From Firmicutes bacterium UBA5473 (GTDB lineage: Bacteria > Bacillota > DTU084), in the NCBI GenBank assembly GCA_002427165.1, contig DIQB01000043.1:7293-46541 (forward strand): DNA of 39,249 nt, read 5' to 3'. Below the pieces are notes generated by a model that was not told the origin of the DNA, did no database searches, and worked only from the letters and a program-made list of their open reading frames with translations. Below are positions 15,357 to 23,442 of this stretch, one piece after another. Position 1 is the stretch's first letter. Every line of letters begins with the position of its first letter. A program made the translations under genes and the position numbers.

Positions 15357-16466
15357 TTATAAAATAGTCTTCTCAGTTTCAGGATCGAAGACATGCATCT
15401 TGTTCATATTAAAATAGAAATCATGGGCTGTATCGGCTTTAGCTGTACTATATGCATCCACCCTGGCTGTAACTAAGGAGCCATTGATTGTAAGGTAACA
15501 GTAAAGCTCAGCGCCCATGGGCTCTGTAACTTCCACCATGGCTGTAATACAGTAATCAGGATCAGCATCAGCTACAACTGCCCGGTCTTCGATGTTCTCA
15601 GGCCGGATCCCAAAGATTATCTTTTTATCCACATACGCATTCAGATTGCGGTAGCTGGCAACCTTCTCAGGTGGGATCTTAACCTTGAATTTCTCGCCTT
15701 CAAGATAGAGGTCATCTCCCTGTTTGATTAGCTTTGCATCCACAAAGTTCATAGCAGGGCTACCGATGAAACCTGCCACAAAAGCATTGCATGGATTTTG
15801 GTAAATATCCATAGGTGCGCCCACCTGTTGGATTAATCCATCCTTCATCACCACAATCCGATCGCCCATGGTCATAGCTTCTGTCTGGTCATGGGTGACA
15901 TAGATGATGGTAGTTTGCAGCCGGTTGTGCAGCTTGCTGAGCTCAGAGCGCATCTGCACCCTAAGTTTCGCATCCAGGTTGGACAGGGGCTCATCCATCA
16001 GGAACACCTTAGGCTCTCGGACAATAGCTCTTCCTAAAGCAACTCTTTGCCGTTGTCCACCAGAGAGGGCCTTCGGCTTCCGATCAAGAAGGTTTTCAAT
16101 CCCTAGGATCCTAGCTGCCTCCTTTACCCTGCGATCGATCTCAGCTTTAGCAAACTTCCGCAGTTTCAGACCAAATGCCATGTTATTGTAGACATCCATG
16201 TGTGGATAGAGGGCATAGTTCTGAAAGACCATAGCAATATCCCGATCTTTCGGGGGCACATCATTTACCAGCTTACCCCCAATGTAGATATTGCCCTCTG
16301 TGATCTCTTCAAGTCCAGCCACCATCCTCAAGGTGGTGGATTTCCCGCAACCACTAGGGCCAACTAACACCACAAACTCCTTATCCTTAATCTCCAATGT
16401 GGCGTCGTTTACGGCCAAGACATTACCAAAACGCTTGTAGACATGCTCTAAAATTACCTCAGCCAT
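15357..16466 (-). CDS. ugpC: Sugar ABC transporter ATP-binding protein (UgpC/MsmK/MalK type)
   Basis: Cytoplasmic ATPase that energises carbohydrate ABC importers. The 369-residue protein has Walker A GPSGCGKST, Q-loop VFQNYALYPHMDVYNN, signature LSGGQRQR, Walker B VFLMDEPLSNLD and H-loop VTHDQTEAMT, then the C-terminal TOBE/OB domain (IRPENIED) typical of the MalK group. No permease or binding-protein gene is adjacent and a terminator follows, so it is probably a shared ATPase serving several importers, as MsmK does. It has its own promoter with an overlapping palindrome. Confidence 0.93.
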   Translation of the reverse strand: MAEVILEHVYKRFGNVLAVNDATLEIKDKEFVVLVGPSGCGKSTTLRMVAGLEEITEGNIYIGGKLVNDVPPKDRDIAMVFQNYALYPHMDVYNNMAFGLKLRKFAKAEIDRRVKEAARILGIENLLDRKPKALSGGQRQRVALGRAIVREPKVFLMDEPLSNLDAKLRVQMRSELSKLHNRLQTTIIYVTHDQTEAMTMGDRIVVMKDGLIQQVGAPMDIYQNPCNAFVAGFIGSPAMNFVDAKLIKQGDDLYLEGEKFKVKIPPEKVASYRNLNAYVDKKIIFGIRPENIEDRAVVADADPDYCITAMVEVTEPMGAELYCYLTINGSLVTARVDAYSTAKADTAHDFYFNMNKMHVFDPETEKTIL

Positions 16467-16626
16467 CTTTTTACCTCCTCTCCAAATTCAAATCAAGCTC
16501 CAGCTCATGCTCCGTCTTGCGCGGAGTTTCTTATTTTAATTTTCTGTTAAAACCAGCTGCACCTCCCCTTTCGTCCCAATTGGAGCCCAAAAAAATCGGC
16601 TGTGCCGTTATGCTCCTCAATACCCT

Positions 16627-16656
16627 TTTATATAATATTCAACATTTGCAGCAAAT
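16627..16656 (-). promoter_or_regulatory. Promoter and operator-like palindrome of the UgpC-type gene
   Basis: On the minus strand TTGCTG, a 16-base spacer and TATAAA. The -35 box lies inside the perfect palindrome ATTTGC-T-GCAAAT (16644-16656), which suggests a repressor site. The leader to the start codon is about 160 bases. Confidence 0.45.
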
Positions 16657-16690
16657 ATCCTCTTTTTCAGCTGGATTTATTCAAGATACC

Positions 16691-16713
16691 AAAAAGCGGC
16701 CCGAGGGCCGCTT
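16691..16713 (-). terminator. Terminator after the Gfo/Idh/MocA gene
   Basis: AAGCGGCC/GGCCGCTT stem with a four-base loop, followed by TTTTTGG on the minus strand, just past the stop codon. Confidence 0.85.
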
Positions 16714-16719
16714 GAGTAG

Positions 16720-17859
16720 CTATTTCAACTTTTCAGGAAGGGGTGCTACATCCACAGGCATACCACCACTTCGTAGAGACTGGGCAGCTGCCACTCCCAC
16801 AGCTACACTCATCCGGCCTGCAATTGGATGGGCCACAGGTTCCTTGCCATCTACGATCATATCTATAAAGTCACGGCAGATCACAGGATCCGCACCACCG
16901 TGGGTTCCCTCAGCACTCTTCACCTCGTAAGTACGATCCGCGAGGCTCTTATCTCCAAAGCGATTTCTCAGTTTCACCCACACCTTGCCGTCGGGCTCAG
17001 AGTTCTCCAGCCGGCCCTCAGTGCCAATAAAAACATAGTTGCGATGATAATCAGGGGTAAAATGGCACTGCAGGTAGGAGGCTTTGATGCCACCATCTAG
17101 CTCCATGATTACCACGTTGTTGTCCTCAATATCCACCTCTTGGCGGAAGGCACACTGAAGCAGGCGCCTCCCTACATCTGGACAAGTATCCTTTTGGGGA
17201 CACTCAGGGCAGGTTAGATCATTTGGCTTATCCCCGCCATAGTAATCCAGGCTACCAAACGCAGCTACCCTTTTGCCATACTGCCCTGTGATCCAGTGGA
17301 TAATATCCAGATCATGGGAACCTTTCTGCAAAAGTAGGGATGTACAATTTCCTTTTGTGGCATGCCAATCGTGAAAGTAAAATTCCCCACCATGGCCCAC
17401 AAAATGGCGCACCCACACAGCTTTAATCTCACCGATAACGCCGCTATCCACTATTTCCTTCATAGTGCGGAACATGTTCATGTAACGCATATTGAAACCA
17501 ACCATGAGCTTTTTGCCAGAGTTCTTCCAAGTAGAGAGAATCCGGTCGCAGCCCTCCACTGTGATGGCCAGGGGTTTTTCACAAAAAACATCTTTACCTG
17601 CCTCAAGTGCTGCCACAGCATGCTCCTCATGGAGGAAGTCCGGGGAGGCCACAGCGATGGCATCCAGATCATCTCGTTCAAGAAGCTCTCTGTAATCTAT
17701 ATATGCCTGAGCCTGGGGGTGAGCCTCGAGGAAGGTAGCTCGACTTTTCTCGTTTGGATCCGCTCCGGCTACTAGTTCCACTCTAGGATCTTCTGCCCAA
17801 TATTTAGCAATTGCGCCACGGCCGGCCACGCCGATGACTCCCAGCCTTACTTTCTCCAT
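16720..17859 (-). CDS. Gfo/Idh/MocA family NAD(P)-dependent oxidoreductase
   Basis: A 379-residue sugar or inositol dehydrogenase-like protein. The N-terminal Rossmann fold begins GVIGVAGRGAIAKYW, the catalytic Lys lies in FCEKPLAI (about residues 94-101), and the C-terminal beta-sheet domain includes the substrate region KGSHDLDIIHWITG with the conserved His. A four-cysteine insert C-x2-C-x5-C-x9-C (about residues 216-236) could hold a metal. The substrate cannot be named. Strong RBS (AAGGAG). It sits alone between two terminators, near the sugar ATPase and the kinases. Confidence 0.88.
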   Translation of the reverse strand: MEKVRLGVIGVAGRGAIAKYWAEDPRVELVAGADPNEKSRATFLEAHPQAQAYIDYRELLERDDLDAIAVASPDFLHEEHAVAALEAGKDVFCEKPLAITVEGCDRILSTWKNSGKKLMVGFNMRYMNMFRTMKEIVDSGVIGEIKAVWVRHFVGHGGEFYFHDWHATKGNCTSLLLQKGSHDLDIIHWITGQYGKRVAAFGSLDYYGGDKPNDLTCPECPQKDTCPDVGRRLLQCAFRQEVDIEDNNVVIMELDGGIKASYLQCHFTPDYHRNYVFIGTEGRLENSEPDGKVWVKLRNRFGDKSLADRTYEVKSAEGTHGGADPVICRDFIDMIVDGKEPVAHPIAGRMSVAVGVAAAQSLRSGGMPVDVAPLPEKLK

Positions 17860-17870
17860 TTTCCCTCACT

Positions 17871-17930
17871 CCTTTTTAAAAAGCAGTACTTTCCTCCAAA
17901 GCTTTCGTCATCTGGAGGAAAAGTCCTGCT
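17871..17930 (-). terminator. Terminator after ylzJ
   Basis: A long imperfect stem (AGCAG.ACTTTTCCTCC.../...GGAGGAAAGT.CTGCT) is followed on the minus strand by TTTTTAAAAAGG; it separates ylzJ from the oxidoreductase gene. Confidence 0.75.
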
Positions 17931-17950
17931 AAAAAAAGGAAAAATAGAGA

Positions 17951-18151
17951 TTAAATCTGCACCCGGACTCCAGGCTGAAAGCGGGGGTCTAAAAAAGCGC
18001 GAGGGTCTGTGCTGATCACCCTTGCTATTGTCCCCCAGCCCGGAGAGGTCTCTTCAACCTGAAGCTGCACTCCCCCAAGCTCTAGCTCCCGATAGCCACC
18101 CTCCTCTTCCTCCTGAAAGATAACATCCAGGGGCATCACTGTGTATAACAT
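17951..18151 (-). CDS. ylzJ: YlzJ-like protein
   Basis: A 66-residue protein starting MLYTVMPLDVIF, the hallmark of the YlzJ-like family, with a compact beta-rich body that includes GVQLQVEETSPGWGTIARVISTDP. The family has no known activity and is typically encoded directly after tepA. Here its ATG overlaps the tepA stop codon (TGATG), so translation is coupled; a joint function with TepA is inferred from this. Confidence 0.85.
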   Translation of the reverse strand: MLYTVMPLDVIFQEEEEGGYRELELGGVQLQVEETSPGWGTIARVISTDPRAFLDPRFQPGVRVQI

Positions 18152-18912
18152 CACTGAAGCACCTCGCTGCCTTCTGCTTCTTGCTGTTGGATCAGCTCTT
18201 GGAGTTTGTTTAGAGCCTGCCCCACTCCCCCCACCTGGTCGATGATCCCCTCTGCCACAGCCTCTTTGCCAATGAGGACCGTGCCCACATCCCGCACCAA
18301 TTCACCGGTTCGAAACATTAACTCCCGGAAGCGTTCCTCTGCAATTCCTGAATTACCCACCACGAATTTAGTTACGCGTTCCTGCATCTTCTCTAGGTAT
18401 TCGTAAGTCTGGGGTACGCTGATCACCATCCCGGTGAGACGGATGGGATGGATAGTCATGGTGGCGGTTTCAGCGATATAAGAATAGTTAGTGGAACAAG
18501 CTATGGGAACACCGATGGAATGCCCTCCACCCAAAACCAGAGAGACTGAAGGCTTAGGCAGACTTTTGATCATTTCAGCGATGGCAAGGCCAGCCTCAAT
18601 GTCGCCACCTACAGTATTTAAAACCACAAGCAGGCCCTTGATGGTTTTGCTTTGGGCGATGGCCACAAGTTGCGGGATCAGATGTTCATATTTGGTGGTT
18701 TTGTTTTTAGGCGGGAGAATAATATGTCCTTCAATCTGACCGACTATGGTCATGCAGTGGAAGTTTAGATCGGGCTCCTGGGGAGGCATAGGCATTTGCC
18801 CTAGTTGTGTGATGGTATCAAGGGGCTTTTGCGGTTCCTCAACTTGGGGTTGCTCTGCATGCAAAGGCTCCTTGAATAAAGGTGGGAAGTCCCCCTTGTT
18901 TTGTGAAGACAT
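18151..18912 (-). CDS. tepA: TepA: ClpP-fold serine protease, sporulation/germination-associated
   Basis: A 253-residue member of the ClpP/crotonase superfamily. The N-terminal 45 residues are a charged, Pro/Gln-rich extension. The protease core shows LNTVGGDIEAGLAIAEMI, the nucleophile region LVLGGGHSIGVPIACS (Ser about 132) and ATMTIHPIRL with the His (about 155). TepA in Bacillus is linked to protein export and to degradation of spore small acid-soluble proteins. It has an AGGAGG RBS and is coupled to ylzJ downstream. Confidence 0.9.
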   Translation of the reverse strand: MSSQNKGDFPPLFKEPLHAEQPQVEEPQKPLDTITQLGQMPMPPQEPDLNFHCMTIVGQIEGHIILPPKNKTTKYEHLIPQLVAIAQSKTIKGLLVVLNTVGGDIEAGLAIAEMIKSLPKPSVSLVLGGGHSIGVPIACSTNYSYIAETATMTIHPIRLTGMVISVPQTYEYLEKMQERVTKFVVGNSGIAEERFRELMFRTGELVRDVGTVLIGKEAVAEGIIDQVGGVGQALNKLQELIQQQEAEGSEVLQ

Positions 18913-18988
18913 TTAGTAACCTCCTATCTGGTGGTTACTCTTAGTCTCCCATAGGGGATAGCGGCTAATTCCGGTAGTTATTGGCAGT

Positions 18989-19651
18989 TTAATCTTGGGC
19001 GAGCAATCCCATCCTTTGGGCAAGTAAAGCTGCCTGGGTGCGATCGGGCACCTCTAACTTACGAAGAATATTGCTCACATGGTTCTTCACTGTCCGCGGG
19101 CTAATAAAGAGGGCCTCTGCGATCTCGGGGTTGGTTTGCCCCTGAGCAACCAAACCTAACACCTGCCGCTCCCTTTGGCTTAAGGAATCCCAGCCTCCCT
19201 CATTTTCCACCACTCCCTTTTTATTCAGAAGCCCAGCCACCTCTGCCAATAGTTCATTTAAGAAGCGTGGCGGAAGATAGGCACCGCCTCCAGCTACGAT
19301 GCGAATAGCACCAATAATTTGCTTAGGATTGACGTCCTTCAGGAGAAAGGCACGAGCGCCAACTCTGATGGCCTCCATTAGGTAGCCAAGATCATCATGC
19401 ATAGTGAGAGCAATAACCTTTACTTCAGGATAGAGCTGAGTTATCTCTTCAGTAGCAGCGATTCCTCCTTTGCCAGGCATACTCAGGTCCATAATCACAA
19501 CTTGGGGGGAGAGCTCTGCCACCAAAGTCATAGCTTCCTCGCCTGTGGCTGCCTCTCCTACTATTTTTAAATCTGGTTCCAGCTCAACAAACTTTCGAAG
19601 TCCTTCACGCACCAGTGCATGATCATCGGCAATCAAAAGTGAAATTGGCAT
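18989..19651 (-). CDS. NarL/DegU-type response regulator
   Basis: A 220-residue regulator: receiver domain with acidic pocket (IADDH), phospho-acceptor Asp near residue 55 (VVIMDLSMPGKGG), conserved Thr (ALTM) and Lys (LLKDV), then a LuxR-type HTH (LSQRERQVLGLVAQGQTNPEIAEALFISPRTVKNHVSNILRKL; shown to mark position 155-200 only by its REREVL and VKNH elements). It begins 21 bases after its kinase. In Bacillus the DegSU pair governs exoenzymes, motility and competence; the same outputs are plausible here but not shown. Confidence 0.93.
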   Translation of the reverse strand: MPISLLIADDHALVREGLRKFVELEPDLKIVGEAATGEEAMTLVAELSPQVVIMDLSMPGKGGIAATEEITQLYPEVKVIALTMHDDLGYLMEAIRVGARAFLLKDVNPKQIIGAIRIVAGGGAYLPPRFLNELLAEVAGLLNKKGVVENEGGWDSLSQRERQVLGLVAQGQTNPEIAEALFISPRTVKNHVSNILRKLEVPDRTQAALLAQRMGLLAQD

Positions 19652-19672
19652 CCTGCCATAGCCCCCTCTATT

Positions 19673-20797
19673 TCATTCCTTAAGGATTAGCTCAACTGTG
19701 GTTCCAGCCTGGCCCCGAGCATAAATCGACAGCGAGCCACCAATTAGCTCTGCCCGCTCTCGCATAGTGACTAGGCCGTGGCTATCCTCAGGAATATGTT
19801 CCGGAGTGAAACCGCAGCCCTGATCCGTAATTTGAATTCTGAGGCCCCCAGTTAAGAATTCCATTTTTACTGTTGCATTATTAACTTCGGCATGCTTGGA
19901 CACATTGTTAAGTGCCTCCTGAATAATTCGGTAAACTGCAACCTCTTTCGTGCTACCAAGACGCCTTTCCTCCCCGTGCACTACAAACTCAACTTGAAAA
20001 CCATCATCCTGCTGAAGCCGTTGGAACATCCTCTGCAAGGCAGGGACCATCCCCAAATCATCTAACGCAAAAGGCCTCAGATTGAAGATAATCTTCCTGA
20101 GATCACAAGTTGATTCTCTAACCATCCGCTCCAGGTGAACAAGTTCTTTGCCCAGCCGCTGAGGCTCCAGTTCCAACAGGCGTTGGCATAGCTCTGTGCG
20201 CAGAGAAATTCCTGCTAAGGTTTGCACTGGCCCATCGTGGAGATCCCGGGCAATTCTGCGCCGTTCATCTTCTTGAGCCACGATAATCTTAGCGCCTAGT
20301 TGTTGCCAGTTATCCAACTGCTGCAGTTTTTCATCAACCTGTGTCCAGCTGCCTGTGAGCATTGTTGCGGCCATTCCCATCTGGCTCATGATCACCTCGG
20401 CCCTCTCCACTAGCTCTTCCATATTTGCATTTGTCCGCTCAAGCTCATCACGTCTTCCCCTCAATTCTGCCTCTTTCTGCCTGAGGAGGAGCAGTTCTGT
20501 CTGACAAGCATTTGCCACCTCATAGGCGTGCCTGATCTGCTCTTCACTGTGATTTCTAAAATCCCGGCTCACCTGGGCTAGATGGGTGCGAGCATAGCGG
20601 GTACGCTTTTCAGTTCTATCCACTTCCATAGTGGTCTGGAGGGCTAACTCCTGCAACTCTTTTAATTGGCTCCGTAAACGTTCCATTTCCTGGCGCCCAT
20701 CTTCAGCAATGAGAAAAACTTCCTCCTTGCTATTTACCACTGCTGCAATTGCGTGATCGAGCACCTGATTGAGAGAATCTAGATCTATACCTGCCAA
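19673..20797 (-). CDS. degS: DegS-like cytoplasmic sensor histidine kinase
   Basis: A 374-residue kinase without membrane segments. Residues 30-165 form a long coiled-coil sensor as in DegS. The HisKA_3 dimerisation helix contains DERRRIARDLHDGPVQTLAG with the phospho-acceptor His at about 187. The HATPase domain has the N box (IIQEALNNVSKHAE), G1 (DQGCGF) and a C-terminal GTTVEL. Probable TTG start with AAGGGG. It is paired with the DegU-like regulator downstream and divergent from a glycosyltransferase gene 66 bases away. Confidence 0.92.
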   Translation of the reverse strand: MAGIDLDSLNQVLDHAIAAVVNSKEEVFLIAEDGRQEMERLRSQLKELQELALQTTMEVDRTEKRTRYARTHLAQVSRDFRNHSEEQIRHAYEVANACQTELLLLRQKEAELRGRRDELERTNANMEELVERAEVIMSQMGMAATMLTGSWTQVDEKLQQLDNWQQLGAKIIVAQEDERRRIARDLHDGPVQTLAGISLRTELCQRLLELEPQRLGKELVHLERMVRESTCDLRKIIFNLRPFALDDLGMVPALQRMFQRLQQDDGFQVEFVVHGEERRLGSTKEVAVYRIIQEALNNVSKHAEVNNATVKMEFLTGGLRIQITDQGCGFTPEHIPEDSHGLVTMRERAELIGGSLSIYARGQAGTTVELILKE

Positions 20798-20801
20798 CTA
20801 T

Positions 20802-20829
20802 TTGCGCCCCTTTCTAGGTGTGGTATAAT
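20802..20829 (+). promoter_or_regulatory. Sigma-A-type promoter of the glycosyltransferase gene
   Basis: TTGCGC, a 16-base spacer and a perfect TATAAT, 34 bases before the TTG start. It overlaps the start of the divergent histidine kinase gene. Confidence 0.65.
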
Positions 20830-20863
20830 AACAGCAAAAGCCAAAATGCAAGGAGGTAGTAAC

Positions 20864-21778
20864 TTGCTCCCAGAGCTAACTGTTCTTATTCCAACATACA
20901 ACAGGCGCGACATTGTAGCTCGCTGCCTGGCCTCACTGTCCAAACAAACCCTGGCCCCTGAGAAATACGAACTCGTTGTCATCGATGATGGCTCCACAGA
21001 CGACACAGTAGAGATGCTAGAGGGCCTCGATCTCAAGCCTACACTGCGCTGGAAGCGCATCCCGCATGTGGGTCCCTCTGGCGCCCGCAACCGAGGTCTG
21101 GAAATGGCCCAAGGGGAAATTGTGGTCTTTGTGGATAGCGACCTGATTGTCGTGCCAGAGTTTCTCGCCTCGCACCTGGCAGCCCACAGAGCCACTCCAG
21201 AGCAAAAACTAGTTGTCCATGGTCCTGTGATCCACACTACAAATCTGGAAAATCCCCAGACCAAAAAAAATATAATGGATTTTTCCAGAGCCTTTTTCGC
21301 CACAGGCAATGCTTCAGTTTCCTTGGAGGAACTAGTTGCAGCTGGCCTTTTCGATGAGGATTTCAACGAATATGGTTGGGAAGATTTGGAGTTTGGCCTC
21401 AGGCTAAAGAAGCGCGGGCTTGTGGCAAAGAAAGAACCCAAGGCTGTGGGCTATCACTTTAAGCATGAAGTGGGAATGGTGCATTTTAAAGCTCTTTGGC
21501 AACGAGAGCGAGAACGGGGACATATGGCCCTGCTCTATTATCGCAAGCATCCTGTCTTTGGAGTAAAGCTCTCAACCATGCTTGCCTGGCCTTTTTTTCT
21601 GATCGATAGACTCTTGAGCCTCGGTGGCTGGCCCCACTGGCCAGCTACCGAGCGCTTCTTGACTTTTCTGGAGCGAAAGAATTGGCAATGGTTCTTTAAG
21701 TTCTGCTTCTACCTTGCCCTAAACCATGCTTATTTCGATGGGATGCGTGAGGCCCTGCGTCTAGAACGCCGCTCGTAG
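20864..21778 (+). CDS. Family 2 glycosyltransferase (GT-A fold)
   Basis: A 304-residue GT2 enzyme, transferring a sugar from a nucleotide donor to an unknown acceptor. It opens LTVLIPTYNRR, then VVIDDGSTDDTVEML, the metal-binding DSD in VFVDSDLIV, and the acceptor-side FDEDFNEYGWEDLEFGLRL (ED motif). The C-terminal 90 residues are aromatic and hydrophobic and may dip into the membrane. I place the start at a TTG (20864) because AAGGAGG stands seven bases upstream; the ATG at 20846 would contain that RBS in its own codons. Its end overlaps metK's end by 18 bases on the opposite strand. Confidence 0.88.
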   Translation: MLPELTVLIPTYNRRDIVARCLASLSKQTLAPEKYELVVIDDGSTDDTVEMLEGLDLKPTLRWKRIPHVGPSGARNRGLEMAQGEIVVFVDSDLIVVPEFLASHLAAHRATPEQKLVVHGPVIHTTNLENPQTKKNIMDFSRAFFATGNASVSLEELVAAGLFDEDFNEYGWEDLEFGLRLKKRGLVAKKEPKAVGYHFKHEVGMVHFKALWQRERERGHMALLYYRKHPVFGVKLSTMLAWPFFLIDRLLSLGGWPHWPATERFLTFLERKNWQWFFKFCFYLALNHAYFDGMREALRLERRS

Positions 21779-22939
21779 GGTTTCAGCCCGATCTGTCCGC
21801 TCCCAGGGTAGATCTAGGTCCAACCGCCCAAAGTGCCCATAGGCTGCAACCTGTTTGTAAATGGGCCTTCTCAGATCTAGCTCCCGAATAATCACAGCTG
21901 GCCTCAGATCGAAGTGCTTGTCCACAAGTTTTTCAAGTTGTCTGTCACTAACCTTGCCTGTGCCGAAGGTGTCTATTCCAATCTGGACGGGTCTAGCAAC
22001 TCCGATGGCATAGGCCAGCTGCACTTCGCAGCGATCTGCAAGGCCTGCAGCCACGATATTTTTGGCCACATAACGTGCTGCGTAGGAGGCGGAACGGTCC
22101 ACCTTTGTAGGATCCTTACCTGAGAAAGCGCCTCCTCCGTGGCGGGCCATGCCACCATATGTATCAACAATAATCTTGCGGCCAGTAAGGCCTGAGTCCC
22201 CTTGGGGTCCTCCCACCACAAACCTGCCTGTGGGGTTAACCAAAAATCTAGTCTCCTCATCCACAAGTTCCGCTGGGAGAATTGGCTTTGCTACATGTTC
22301 CTTAAAATCAGCAAAGATCTGCTCATGCTCAACTTCGGGGCCATGCTGGGAGGAGAGGATTACGGTATTAATCCTTACAGGCCTGTCCCCTTCATATTCC
22401 ACAGTTACCTGGCTTTTGCCATCAGGCCTCAGATAGGAGAGGATTCCCTCCTTCCGCACCTCAGACAAACGCTTGGCTAGCTTATGGGCTAAAGAGATAG
22501 GCAGCGGCATCAACTCTGGTGTCTCTACTGTTGCATAACCAAACATCAGCCCTTGGTCTCCTGCCCCCAGATCGGAATCTGTGCTCTCCCCTAGCCGGTC
22601 TTCTAAAGCATTGTTCACACCTAAAGCAATATCTGCTGATTGCTCATCGATGGCTGTAATAACACCGCATGTCTCGCCATCGAAGCCATATTTAGCTCTA
22701 GTATAGCCGATCTGGCAGATAGTGTCGCGAACCACTTTGGGAATATCAACATAAGTACCACAGGTGATCTCCCCCATCACCAGCACAAGCCCCGTGGTTA
22801 CTGCCACCTCGCAGGCAACCCGAGCCTGGGGATCACCCTTTAACATTTCATCCAAAATTGCATCGGAAATCTGATCACAGATCTTATCTGGATGTCCCTC
22901 TGTTACAGATTCCGAGGTAAATAACTTTCGCTCACTCAT
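21761..22939 (-). CDS. metK: S-adenosylmethionine synthetase (MetK)
   Basis: Makes S-adenosylmethionine from methionine and ATP. The 392-residue protein begins MSERKLFTSESVTEGHPDKICDQ (first motif; the ATP loop EGHPDK lies at about 14-19), with GAGDQGLMFGYA, the P-loop-like GGGAFSGKDPTKVDRSAAY-type segment (here SGKDPTKVDRSASY) and the C-terminal domain ending GHFGR. The start at 22939 has AAAGGAG nine bases upstream; an upstream in-frame extension would translate the riboswitch terminator. Controlled by the SAM-I riboswitch immediately upstream. Confidence 0.97.
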   Translation of the reverse strand: MSERKLFTSESVTEGHPDKICDQISDAILDEMLKGDPQARVACEVAVTTGLVLVMGEITCGTYVDIPKVVRDTICQIGYTRAKYGFDGETCGVITAIDEQSADIALGVNNALEDRLGESTDSDLGAGDQGLMFGYATVETPELMPLPISLAHKLAKRLSEVRKEGILSYLRPDGKSQVTVEYEGDRPVRINTVILSSQHGPEVEHEQIFADFKEHVAKPILPAELVDEETRFLVNPTGRFVVGGPQGDSGLTGRKIIVDTYGGMARHGGGAFSGKDPTKVDRSASYAARYVAKNIVAAGLADRCEVQLAYAIGVARPVQIGIDTFGTGKVSDRQLEKLVDKHFDLRPAVIIRELDLRRPIYKQVAAYGHFGRLDLDLPWERTDRAETLRAAF

Positions 22940-22960
22940 TCTTGGTAGCTCCTTTCTTAA

Positions 22961-22993
22961 ATAAAAAACCTCTTCCAGCTTCTGAAAGAGGTT
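22961..22993 (-). terminator. Intrinsic terminator of the SAM riboswitch
   Basis: On the minus strand AACCTCTTTC...GGAAGAGGTT followed by TTTTTATTT, between the SAM aptamer and the metK RBS. It is the expression platform: SAM binding allows it to form and stops transcription. Confidence 0.85.
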
Positions 22994-23009
22994 CGCGCAA
23001 AAAAATGCG

Positions 23010-23106
23010 CTCTCATCTTCCACCTATCCTGCAGGAATTGGCACCTTGGCATTGCCAGGTTGCCGAGGTTTCACAGGGCCTGTCCCTCCACCTCTCTGGA
23101 TAAGAG
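23010..23106 (-). ncRNA. SAM-I (S-box) riboswitch aptamer
   Basis: Minus-strand leader with the S-box core elements in order: CTTATCCAGAGAGGTGGAGG, GGCCC, TGAAACCTCGGCAACC, AAGGTGCCAATTCCTGC and GATGAGAG, pairing back to the opening CTCTTATC stem. It lies directly upstream of metK, the classic target, and is followed by an intrinsic terminator. Confidence 0.95.
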
Positions 23107-23129
23107 CAGTTAAATATTTTATTTTCCTT

Positions 23130-23158
23130 ATAATAACACTTTCAATGTAGCAAGTCAA
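23130..23158 (-). promoter_or_regulatory. Sigma-A-type promoter of metK
   Basis: TTGACT, a 17-base spacer and TATTAT on the minus strand, about 25 bases before the riboswitch aptamer. Upstream of it, 23160-23384 holds no gene I can support. Confidence 0.75.
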
Positions 23159-23384
23159 GAAAACAGTTTGCTACGCTGTCACAGTAGGAGATGAATATAC
23201 TTCGGTACTCAGACAATTGATCTTTCTAATGCTCTAGATTTGCAACATGTGTTGATTTTGCAGATATTACTGCAAAGATCATATGAAAAAAGGAGTGACT
23301 GCACTCAATCAGTTGCCTATCAATATTTGAAGTGATGAAAACAAGGTATAAGCTGGGTCCCAGTATATTAGTTCCCTCTATATC

Positions 23385-23434
23385 AAAAGCACTCCCCTTC
23401 CTTCACCCCGGGGTGGAGGAAGGGGAGTGCTTTT
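23385..23434 (-). terminator. Strong terminator after the coiled-coil gene
   Basis: A 25-base arm (AAAAGCACTCCCCTTCC...) repeated inverted with a single G-T wobble: a near-perfect 50-base hairpin with A and T runs at its ends, so it can stop transcription in either direction. It ends eight bases from the coiled-coil gene's stop. Confidence 0.9.
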
Positions 23435-23442
23435 ATAATTGG

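Noticed and set aside
22940..23023. N-terminal extension of MetK
   Set aside because: It would translate the riboswitch terminator; the canonical N terminus and RBS are at 22939.
23160..23384. Short plus-strand ORF with AAAGGAG at about 23290
   Set aside because: No start codon lies at a suitable distance and later frames run into the large terminator hairpin.
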